A DNA stretch of 64,000 bases from Blasia pusilla (lineage: Eukaryota; Marchantiophyta; Marchantiopsida; Blasiales). This document shows positions 1-11,500 of the stretch, piece by piece (positions within the stretch are counted from its first letter, which is position 1; each line of letters starts with the position of its first letter). The translations under genes were made by a program, and so were the position numbers. The notes under the pieces are model-generated. The model did not search any database. It had not been told where the DNA came from and worked only from the letters and a program-made list of their open reading frames with translations. The stretch is from positions 68,613,324 to 68,677,323 of the forward strand of contig CM114271.1 in NCBI GenBank assembly GCA_050084515.1, in the 5' to 3' direction.

Positions 1-594
1 TAACTGATAGAATTACTATAGTAACTTAGTGTTTTACCACATTAAATAGTAATTTCCTGTTACCATAGAGTTACCTCAGTAATTCTGACAATTACTATGG
101 GCGGCAGGCCCTAACCCTAAGACCCTAAAACCTAGAAACTCATTCTCTTGGCTGCATATAACCCTCTGAGGGTGCCCTGCGAATTTACATTCTCTTACAC
201 CTTTCTGAACACAACTCTCTGAGCTGAGGAGCTGATTGAGAAGCACTGAGTGTGCTTTGCTTGCCTTAGTGGATTGTGCTTCTGACCTTAGTAGTTCAGT
301 GTGGTAAGCACTGAGTGTGCTGCTGCTTACAGACTGAGAGGTCTGCTGACTTTAGGGGTTCAGTGAGTCTTGTGATACAAGGTGTCTAGTAGTACTAACC
401 TGAGTGGTTGCTATTGAGATTCTACTGCTGCTAAACTGAGTGGTTCCTATTGCACTAAGTGTGCTTGAGAATGCAAGGTAATCTGGTGATGCAGGTTGTC
501 TAGTGCTTTCCTCTACAGTCTAACCTGAGTGGTTGCTATTGCACTAAGTGTGCTTGTAATAGCTAGGTTGTAGAGAAACTCTGATATTCTAAAA
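1..594 (+). mobile_element. LTR (family C), left-truncated by window edge
   Basis: This stretch closely matches 8885..9497 from base 1 to the shared end near ctgatattctaaaa. It contains the same CCCTAACCCTAA-like tract near 111-131, a tataa motif near 157 and repeated 'ctgagtggttgctattgcacta' type phrases. I read it as a solo LTR or LTR fragment cut by the window edge. A 17-base piece of its end (aaactctgatattctaa) is repeated just after it at about 600-617. It lies in the intron downstream of the last visible callose synthase exon. Confidence 0.6.
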
Positions 595-662
595 TAAAGA
601 AACTCTGATATTCTAATATCTTAAAATTTGAGCCCATCAAAAGGAAAGAGTGATCCAGAGAC

Positions 663-2507
663 CTGATCCTTGCCATCCGGATCAGCTTTGAGCAGTTTCG
701 AGTAGAATTCCTTGGTGACTTTGTATTCACCCTTTTCTTTATCTTTTGCCAGCTTCTCGACCACGTGCACATACGCAATCCTTAAAGAGTCATATCTGTC
801 AGCCATATATTTGGTCGTTAGATTAACTCCGAAATACTTCTATGTCCAATTGAAACAACAGATAACCCTCTTCTTAGGGACATTTGTGGATCTTCCATTA
901 TCAGTGTGCAGTGGCGAGGTTCAGACTCTTCTACCCCAGCCATTAACTGTTATGAAATTGCAAGAATAAAAAGAGTGTGCCCTTTAGAGAATATGTATCA
1001 TTCCCTCTAAAACAGATGAGCTTTAGGTGAGTATCATGCCCGTACTTTTGCATAAGATAGAGAATATCTGCAGCACGCACATTACGTTCCTGCTTCTGTT
1101 GACCATAGATTTGACACGACACGACATATGTGTACTTCAACTCAGCAAGGGCACGAGCAGCCCTCGCTCCTGGAGAAGTGCTAGAAATGTCTCCCATTGG
1201 AGGTGCTGCCTCCTCCAGATCTGATACAGGCAAAAAAAACCAAAAGTTTTGAGCAATAAACAGGATGAATGATTGAAATTCTTTATTGTTCATAGGCATC
1301 CAAGAGAACTGGGAGATAGAGATGACCAGGAGAAGACTCAGGTATCTTGACATCAAATCTACACAGAGCAGCCTTGTACCATTCAAAACTTCTTTCAAAA
1401 CCTCAGAGTATGAATTATAGCACTTTATCCAACACTTGAATTCAGGACAATTGTGCAGTGCAGTCACGCACAGGCTCTCAAATAAACCGCCTACCTGTGC
1501 TCCCCTCCAGAAGACTTTGCAGTACAAGCGCTTTCTTGTAGTACATCATTCCTCGAACTACACTCGAATTGCAGTTATCCATTAGAACATGTATAGAATT
1601 CTCTCAAAACCAAAGAACAACTGATTAATCACACACAAGATCAGCGCATGAATATGGAAGGGATTGTTGAAATTTGTTAATATCTAGTTTAGTCATGCCC
1701 TAAAAGTGGTTAGTCAAATACTAACTTAGTTGGATACTAATTTAGTTAGCTAGAGATAACTTTGTGTTCCTCTATCTTTTTAGGGTAACCTTGAATTAGG
1801 GCAATTCTCGAGTTAGGAATAGCCACCATCTGTTATTTAGGGTATGGATCTGTTCAAGAAGATCCAAGGGCCAGAAGTGCTCACCCTCATGTATATAATG
1901 TCTCTCTTTAGAGAGCAGAAGCCAATTCTACAGCATGCACAGTTTTGGTGAGGACTCCTGAGGCTCTTGGTCCTGCTGCAGAGTGATCAGAGAGTAGGAA
2001 GAGGAGATTGAAACTAATTGCTGTGCTTGCTAGAGCCTCACTGGAAGGCAGGTTGTTTTGTCTAGTATGCTGATGGAGATTTTTTGTGCTCGATGAGGTG
2101 AGCCATGTCTGATCTCTGAGCTGGTGACATGTGAGGACCTGTAGTGTGAGTGCAAGGTGTGACTGTGTAGAATCCTTCTTAGTATCTCTTAGATAGTAAG
2201 AAGAGTCACATCATGGTAGGGCTCTGATTTGGCAATAGAGATAGGAACTGATTTGCTGATTGTGTACAAGCTGAAATCATGGATGGTCTAGCTGATGCTA
2301 GCTCTGACTTTGTACAAGGAGATACTTCTGCTGGTCAATCATTTTCTCAAGGATGTCAAACCAATCTCCCACCTGTCCTTGCCAGGGTTTGGCCTCGATA
2401 GGAGGCCCATAGACGCAGTTCAATCAAGTCCAGCTTGTCATTTTCGAGTTGTCGCATCATCTCTCCCTCAGTCAAACCCTGTCTTTCGAGGAAGTTCTTC
2501 CACTCAT
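663..2507 (-). CDS. callose synthase exons 32-35 (start of glucan-synthase catalytic domain)
   Basis: Exons: 32, 2373..2507; 33, 1495..1557; 34, 1046..1220; 35, 663..795. They encode residues about 1150-1318. Exon 32 has DEWKNFLERQG and LWASYRGQTLART; exon 33 VRGMMYYKKALVLQSLLEG; exon 34 ELKYTYVVSCQIYGQQK; exon 35 SLRIAYVHVVEKL and EFYSKLLKADPDGKDQ. These belong to the Glucan_synthase (glycosyltransferase 48) domain. Exon 35 ends at phase 0 before GTCTCT. The next exons, with the rest of the catalytic domain and the C-terminal membrane helices, are not seen in bases 1-662, which hold an LTR. A Copia LTR ends only 23 bases from the end of exon 32. Confidence 0.9.
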
Positions 2508-5500
2508 CTAGACACAGATATCACAATAAAGAGTAAATCTTCCATTTCTAAGAGCAGTCCACCAGAGGAACTGCACATATCTACAAACTACAAAGTTATG
2601 GATGGACATTTCAGTACAACCTGTGATACATCAGCAAACCTATCACAACCAGAGGCTCTCAACAGCAATGAAGGCTTCTCACCTGGGAAGATCTTTTGTA
2701 GATAGAAAAGTATGGAGATTCCATCCTCATTCTCCATCCGAATGTCATCCTTACTATACATAACATCCTCTCCATAGTAGGGAGTGAAAACACTGTTCAC
2801 AGATATCAGGTGGAAAGCTTGATGAGAACATCCAGCCATTCATCAGAAACTCCTTTGCAATAGATTCACCAAATCAGAAACTTAAACGATGGGCACAATG
2901 ACAGGAATATATCACCTGAAAGATGTCATCTTCCGAACTTTGGGTGCATCTGGCATTTTCATGAAAAGGGAGTTTGTAAAGAATTCCAACCGCCTTCTTG
3001 CCTCCAGATTCCTTGGGATATTTGCTGAAGAATCTTTGATTGTTAGAAGATAGTGCAATCGTTTCACCACTTCTTTCTGTAACCAGTGATGCAATAAAAT
3101 TATGGACAATTAGTTCATAATGGGAAGAGACTTTACAGACGTCCAGGACAGAAGGAATAAGGCACAGTGAGTAGTCCTCAACCATCATCCAAAACAATTC
3201 GTGAAGGAGTTCTATTTCACTCGAATCACAGTCAAATAAATTCTATATTACAGATTCAAGGACGGTTCTCAGAAGTTAGGTCTCTGAAGCATCTATAAAC
3301 TCTTCCTTTCCTCTTGAATCTGGATCTAACTAGCTAATAAGCCTGCCAAAATACTGACTAAAGACTCTTCGACCTGTAGGATAATCCAATTCTCAAGGAC
3401 TACTGGGCCAGTTGGGCCAAATCTAGCCCAGTTGTCACACTGCATTCAACCCAAATCTGAAGTTTCACTCCCTACTACGACTTGTGGTTTTAATCTTTAC
3501 TCCCTGGGTAGTAAGTGTGATTTTTCCACAACAATAAAACAGAGTGTGGTAGCACACTCATCTAGCAGATCTACTAATTGCAACAGGTTTCAACTGAATC
3601 CATCCATGGTTAAAGTCGAAACACGCCTGGAGAAAATCACCTGAGCAGCATTACTCGGCCACAATATATTGGAGAAAAGCCGTCCATCATCTCTTGCTTC
3701 TTTCAGAGGAATAACGTGGAGCATACTCTCTCTGAAAATGACAAGTTTTACAGTTCATACTCCCCTTGGATGAAAATAATTATGTCCAGCAGAAACTATC
3801 TTACAGCAGGCACCATTCTCTCAAGAACACGAATCAAGGTTGAGGAAGAACATGAACTGAAGACATCCTGACAGTTCTCTGAAGAGCAGTGATGAGTGCA
3901 CCTGAGATCCTCAGACACAAATTCCACCATTACAGTCTCATAAAGATCTAGCATTGCTCTGGAAGCTTGCACCTTGATCTTGTCTGTCTCCTCGTGCATC
4001 TGCAAAATGAGGAAATTTCTGCTAAAATACCCTTTCGAAGGCATTCTAACGAAACTGAGTCTGTTAATTCACATTACCAAAAAACTCTTGCTGAATGAGT
4101 GAAGAGAACACTCGCCAGATGAGTAGTAAGGGCAGTAATTCTCGTTAAAAGTGGTTCAAGATTCCGGAGCCTGAAGTAGCTTAAAAGTGCACTCTCTCGT
4201 ATGGCCTGTTGCACGTCATTGAAAACTCCCGCCACCCTGGTGGAACCCACAGTCATCAGCGAGTAAGTAGCAAACACTCCTTTAGGATTTCGCAATAGCC
4301 TATTTAGTCTTAGTTAAAAACCTTAAGGGTTTCATAATAGCCTCCTTTAGCCTTAGTTAAAGACTTTTAGGGTTTAAGATAGCCAGGGGCTATCCTATAA
4401 GAGCAAGAGGCTTACCAGAGCACTCTCATTCTCTTCTCTACTTTCCCCAGCTTCTGGACCTGCGAACTTCATGATTGCTGCCCCTCAGCTTGGGTGGCTG
4501 ACCTATTGTGATAGGAGTTGATGTTTTGGAGGACCTGCTGCTGGAGGAGATAGTGTGCTGCCTGAAAAGGCATCAATAGTGTAGAGAGTCTCTTCTTCCT
4601 ATAGGGAGTAAGTTTATGATAGTAGATCAATTAGATCTCTCTCATGTTTTTGTAAGTATAGAGTTTCCTTTCCTATTTGACCTCTGTGAAGCTATTCCAT
4701 GTATCTGTGATCTGCTGTGACTTCCTGGAGCTTGGAGAAACAAATTAGCTCTGTAATCAAAGTCAGTATTTGTTTACTCCTGTTTTTCTTTTACAATGTA
4801 GGCTACTGAAGGGTAACTGAATAGTGACATCCCCACCATCACATACTGTGCAGGAACATGAAAGTTGACTGGAGTAACATATGTACACACCAAGACTCTC
4901 CTTCCTCTGTTAAAAGGGCCTTCAAAACCATACTGAGGCTATCATAAGCCTCCTGTACAGCATAAGCCATATATTCATCCTTAGAAATCCTTTCCCACAA
5001 TGAGGTTTGGTTTGCACTCTTGGAGTCTCCTGCCATGTCAACTGCCATGTAGACCTGAAAATAAAAATTTATACACTGTCAGGTAGGTAAATACTTAACT
5101 TGACAATTCGTTTTCTGAAAAGATTAGAGTTCTGATGTGTTTAACATACAAAGACATACCATGCCTTAACCAAATAGCATTTCGAGAGGTGTGAAAACCT
5201 TCGACCTACCAAGTCCAGTGTTCAAATTGGTTCATATCTAGTTTAGTCATGGCTTAACACTAGTTAGCCAAATACTAACTTAACTGGATACTAACTTAGT
5301 TGGAGACAACTTAAATCAGGGTAATCTCCAATTAGAGCTAGCCACCATCACACATTTAGGGTATGGATCTGTTCAAGGAGATCTAAGGGTCAGAAATGCT
5401 CCCCCTCACGTATGTACTGTCTCTGCTTAGAGTCAGAAGGTAGTTCTACACGACACACAGCTTTTGGTGAGGACTCCTGAGGGTCTTGGTGTGACCTACA

Positions 5501-8500
5501 GAGCTGGCCCTGCTGTACAGTGATCTGAGTAGAGGGAGAGGAGATTGAGATAAGGTTCGGTGTTTACTAGAGCGTCACTGGAAGCCAAGTCGTTTTGTCT
5601 AGACAGCTGATGGATGATTTGTGCTCAAAACTGACAGACTGATGTACCAACATGTGCACTAAAACTTACCTTTATCCTTAATATTTGGACACATCCCAAT
5701 GGACACTAACCTCCTGCATACACAATCATGACGATGTAGCAGAAACCTGGGTAAAATCATATTCTCTGGAAGTATTTTCTGAAACGGTTTTTCAGTGATG
5801 TGAGCCATGTGTGATCTTTGAGCTGGTGACATCTGAGGATCTGTGTTGTGAGTGCAAGGTCTGACTATGTAGAATCCTCCTTAGAATCTGATAGATAACA
5901 AGGAGAGTCACATCATGGTAGGGCTCTCATTTCACGAGTGAGTTAGTTGCTGATTTGCTGATTGTATACATGCTGAAATCATGGATGGATTAGCTGCTGC
6001 TAGTTCTGACTTTGTACAAGGAGATACTTCTGCTGATCAATCTTTTTCACACACAAGTTAGAGTGGATGGATTTCATGACAATTTTGTGAGAGACACTGA
6101 GACCAACAGGACCAAGAAAAAAACACACGCAGGCAGGAAGAATGCAATCCCTTTCAGGTTTCTAAGCATTAAGAAAACTATTATCCTCGACTTCACAAAT
6201 TACTCTAACCCAGCTGTCAAAAAATTATCCATCATTTCAAACAGCTTCAACGAAGCGATGAAAACAATCTCTCCCATCAGAGAGATAAAATGAACCACAA
6301 AAGGAACAAAGATGCACGCACAAGGAGTATCTAGACAGGACAGCAAAGTACTCATAACCCTTCAATTTGTTCCATCACAACTAAACCAGATCATTTACTG
6401 TAAGGAACTTTCCCCTGAGTTTTTTGCAATGATTGTAGAAATCCAAATACTTGGCTCCACTGAAGGAAATTGTTGAAATTTGTTAAAATCTAGTTTAGTC
6501 ATGCCCTAAAAGTAGTTAGTCAAATACTAACTTAGTTGGATACTAATTTAGTTAGCTAGAGATAACTTTGTGTTCCTCTATCTTTTTAGGGTAACCTTGA
6601 ATTAGGGCAATTCTCGAGTTAGGGCTAGCCACCATCTGATATTTAGGGTATGGATCTGTTCAAGAAGATCCAAGGGCCAGAAGTGCTCACCCTCATGTAT
6701 ATAATGTCTCTCTTTAGAGAGCAGAAGCCAATTCTACAGCATGCACAGTTTTGGTGAGGACTCCTGAGGCTCTTGGTCCTGCTGCAGAGTGATCAGAGAG
6801 TAGGAAGAGAAGATTGAAACTAATTGCTGTGCTTGCTAGAGCCTCACTGGAAGGCAGGTTGTTTTGTCTAGTATCCTGATGGAGATTTTTTGTGCTCGAT
6901 GAGGTGAGCCATGTCTGATCTCTGAGCTGGTGACATGTGAGGACCTGTAGTGTGAGTGCAAGGTGTGACTGTGTAGAATCCTTCTTAGTATCTCTTAGAT
7001 AGTAAGAAGAGTCACATCATGGTAGGGCTCTGATTTGGCAATAGAGATAGGAACTGATTTGCTGATTGTGTACAAGCTGAAATCATGGATGGTCTAGCTG
7101 ATGCTAGCTCTGACTTTGTACAAGGAGATACTTCTGCTGGTCAATCATTTTCTCAGGGGGCATGCACTTGTAATCAGTAACAAAAACAAATCTCCACGGA
7201 GGACCCAGAATTAAAGTGTACAGGTCCAGATCTTTACTCCATAATTAAAAGTCCATATCCCCCAGGAATTTTGTGTGCTCTAAGTGTAGGATACACGTTT
7301 CAATAAACTACATCATCAAACAGACCTTATTTGCCAGCAAAAAGAGAGGCCACTGCACAAGTGTTCCAGAACCCCTGTTGTCTGGCATCAGCAGTAATTC
7401 TTTCTCCCTGCAGTTGCACAAATCAGATAAACCAACAGCAATGGTAAGGTTAACTGTAATCATCAGACAAGCAAAATCTGGCATCCAAAGCAGGAAATAA
7501 GTTCAACTGTCTGAATACTCCTGAGGATCCACCTCTTATTTATGTAATCCTCCTGACGTAAACAGTCGATTATCTCATTCCAAAAGGGCGCGAACTTCAC
7601 AGACTGCACTTTGTTCAAAGACCAACCTGGTGGAGTCTGCAAGGTCCAAGCACAAACTTAAGGTATATAACGATGGATGTCCCACTTGGCAATCATAAAC
7701 ACACTTACCAAGAAATCTCATGTTCATATGTGAACCTATTCCATGGAAAGGTGGTTAGAAGCATTCATTCAGTTGAGATTCACCATTTTCAAATCTACTA
7801 CTTCAGAGTTGGAAATGAAAGCTCATACCTCTCACCAAACTCTTTTCCTCGGTACATTCAACTTCAACATTAAATATGATTTTTGACCTCTGTAACTATG
7901 AATCATCAAATCTGGTTAATGAACCAATCAAATCAAGATATCGAATGAATGCGGATTAAACCTGATTGGAGGGTGTTGAAACTTGATCAGATCTGCGAGT
8001 CCAGCCGAATGTTCAATAAGTCAAGAATTTTAACAAGGTACCCTCCCAGCAAGCAATGGTTTTATGAGGATCTTGTTGAAATTAGTTCATATCTAGTTAA
8101 GTCATGCCCTAAAAGAAGTTAGTCAAATACTAATTTCGTTAGCTGGAGATAACTTAGTGTTCCTCTATCTTTTTAGGGTAACCTCCAATTAGGGCAATTC
8201 TCGAGTTAGGGCTAGCCACCATCTGATATTTAGGGTATGGATCTGTTCAAGAAGATCTAAGGGCCAGAAATGCTCACCCTCATGTATATATTGTCTCTGC
8301 TTAGAGTCAGAATGTAATTCTACAGTATGCACGGGTTTTGGTGAGGACTCCTGAGGCTCTTAGTGTGTCATGCAGCACTGGCCCTGCTGCAGAGTGATCC
8401 GAGAGAAGGAAGACGAGATTGAGACTAACTTCTGTGCTTGCTACAGCCTCACTGGAAGGCAGGTAGTTTTGTCTAGTATGCTGATGGAGATTTTTTGTGC

Positions 8501-11500
8501 TCAGTTATGTGAGCCATGTGTGATCTCTGAGCTGGTGACATGTGAGGATCTGTGTTGTGAGTGCAAGATGTGACTGTGTAGAATCCTTCTTAGTATCTGA
8601 TAGATAATAAGGAGAGTAACACACTGGTAGGGCTCTGATTTGGCAATAGAGTTAGAAACTGATTTTCTGATTGTGTACAAGACGAAATCACAGATGGTTT
8701 AGCTGATGCTAGTTCTGATTTTGTACAAGGAGATACTTCTGCTGATCTATCTTTTTCACAGATCTGACTTCGAAAACACACCCAAGAATATACAACACTC
8801 TAAACCATATGTTAAAATTGCAACTCTGAGATCAGGAACAGAATTTATTTTTTACTTTTTAATTCTACGATGACAAGTTACTTTTGTTGTAAAACATAGT
8901 AACTTGGAGTTTACTATAGTGAAAAGTAACTGATAGAACTACTATACTAACTTAGTGTTTTACCACAGTAAATAGTAATTTCCTGTTACTATAGATTTAC
9001 CTCAGTAATTCTGAGAATTACTGTAGGCGGCAAGCCCTAACCCTAAAACCTAGAGACTCACTCTCTTGGCTGTATATAACCCTCTGAGGGTGACCTGCGA
9101 AATTACGTTCTCATACACCTTTCTGAACACAACTCTCTGAGCTGAGGAGCTGATTGAGAAGCACTGAGTGTGCTTTGCTTACCTGAGTGGATTGTGATTC
9201 TGACCTTAGTAGTTCAGTGTGCTGCTGCTTATAGACTGAGAGGTCTGCTGACCTGAGGGGTTCAGTGAGTCTTGTGATACAAGGTGTCTAGTAGTACTAA
9301 CCTGAGTGGTTGCTATGGAGATATCTACTGCTGCTAACCTGAGTGGTTGCTATTGCACTAAGTGTGCTTGACAATGCTAGGTAGTCTGGTGATACAGGTT
9401 GTCTAGTGCTTTCCTCTACAATCTAACCTGAGTGGTTGCTATTGCACTAAGTGTGCTTGTAATAGCTAGGTTGTAGAGTAACTCTGATATTCTAAAAACT
9501 TTTATCATCTGTAGCTAAAAACCTATTTTTAGGATTGCCACCAATCCTTAATGTTTCCCAATAGCCTCCTTAAGTCTTGATTAGAGGCCTTTAGGGTTCA
9601 AGATAGCCGGGAGCTGTCCTATCAGAGCAAGAGACTTACCACAGTACTCTCATTCTCTTCTCTACTTTCCCCAGCTCCTGGACCTGCGAACTTCCTGAAT
9701 GCTGCCCTCAGCTTGAGTGGCTGAACTATTGTGAATCAAAGAGTTGATGTTTTGGAGGATCTACTGCTGGAGGAGATAGCATGCTGCCTGAAGAGGCATC
9801 AATAGTGTGGAGAGTCTATGAGCAGTAGATCAATCAGATATCTCTCTTGTTTTGTAAGTACAAAGTTTCCTTTCCTATTTTACATCTGTGAAGCTATTCC
9901 ATGTGTAATCTGGTGTGACTTCTTGGACAAATTGGAGAAAAAAATTAGCTCTGTCATCAAAGTCACTATTTGTTTGGTTCTCTCTTTATTACATAATACC
10001 AGCTCTCATGCAATGAAGTATTGTATATAACCCCTACAGACTGTTGAAATTTGTTAATATCTAGTTTAGTCATGCCCTAAAAGTAGTTAGTCAAATACTA
10101 ACTTAGTTGGATACTAATTTAGTTAGCTAGAGATAACTTTGTGTTCCTCTATCTTTTTAGGGTAACCTTGAATTAGGGCAATTCTCGAGTTAGGGCTAGC
10201 CACCATCTGTTATTTAGGGTATGGATCTGTTCAAGAAGATCCAAGGGCCAGAAGTGCTCACCCTCATGTATATAATGTCTCTCTTTAGAGAGCAGAAGCC
10301 AATTCTACAGCATGCACAGTTTTGGTGAGGACTCCTGAGGCTCTTGGTCCTGCTGCAGAGTGATCAGAGAGTAGGAAGAGAAGATTGAAACTAATTGCTG
10401 TGCTTGCTAGAGCCTCACTGGAAGGCAGGTTGTTTTGTCTAGTATGCTGATGGAGATTGTTTGTGCTCAATGGTGAGCCATGTCTGATCTCTGAGCTGGT
10501 GACATGTGAGGACCTGTAGTGTGAGTGCAAGGTGTGGCTGAGTAGAATCCTTCTTAGTATCTCTTAGATAGTAAGAAGAGTCACATCATGGTAGGGCTCT
10601 GATTTGGCAATAGAGATAGGAACTGATTTGCTGATTGTGTACAAGCTGAAATCATGGATGGTCTAGCTGATGCTAGCTCTGACTTTGTACAAGGAGATAC
10701 TTCTGCTGGTCAATCATATTCTCAGGTTATGGGCCCACCCCAAACCTTTCTCCTTAGTGATTTCAGCAGTGTAGAGAAGTTAGATGGTGGGAACTATAGA
10801 GAATGGTCCAGAACCATGATGGACATTCTAATGCTGAAAGGGTTGTGGGTGTATGTTGAGATGAAACCTCACAATCTAGAAGAGCTTGTGGTAAACTTCG
10901 CTTGGAGACAGCAAAATCAGTTGGCAGCTATCTTACTCAAACAGACCCTGAACTCCTCTATGAGGGAGTTGGTGGATGGTATAAGCAATGCTTGGGAGAT
11001 CTGGTCCAAGCTGAAGAGTTTGAACAAGGAGTCAGCTTTGACTCTAGCTATGCAAAGATGGAAGACATTGAGCTCGACAAGGATGGCTGACACAGATAGA
11101 GTTGCAGCTCACATTGCCAAAATGGAGTCAACTTTTGCACAAGTGAAAGCAGTTGGACAGGAACTGATTCCTATATGGAAGGTAACCCTGTTGCTATCCT
11201 CCTTACCTCCTCGATTTGATACAATGGTTACAATCTTTGAAACCTGGGAGGCAGATTTGCTTACATGGGAATCTGTGACCAACAAGCTCCTGAGATATGA
11301 TCAAGAGCGAGAGGTGATTGTGGAAGAAACAGTCATGCTCAACAGGGATAGGAAGTGGAAAGAGACCAGAACTTGTTACATTTGTGCAGAAAAGGGACAT
11401 CTTGCTCGCAATTGTCCAAAGAAGTTGAAAAGGGGAGAGAAAGTTAAAAGGAGTGGATCTGCAGTCAAGAATCAAGAGAAGTTGATGGAGAAGCAAAGTA

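Noticed and set aside
5628-5794. Insert read as a callose synthase exon
   Set aside because: Exons 25 and 26 join in phase (LLANK then VYMAV) without it; its translation has no GSL similarity.
10285-10530. 81-codon minus-strand frame repeated at 14231..14476 and 30728..30973
   Set aside because: It is the antisense of the LTR; its repeated identity only reflects the identical LTRs.
10580-10610. LTR end at ...GTCACATCA followed by TGGTAGGGCTCTGA as a primer site
   Set aside because: The solo LTRs with perfect TSDs continue about 145 bases further to TTCTCA or TTCACA, so this point is inside the LTR.
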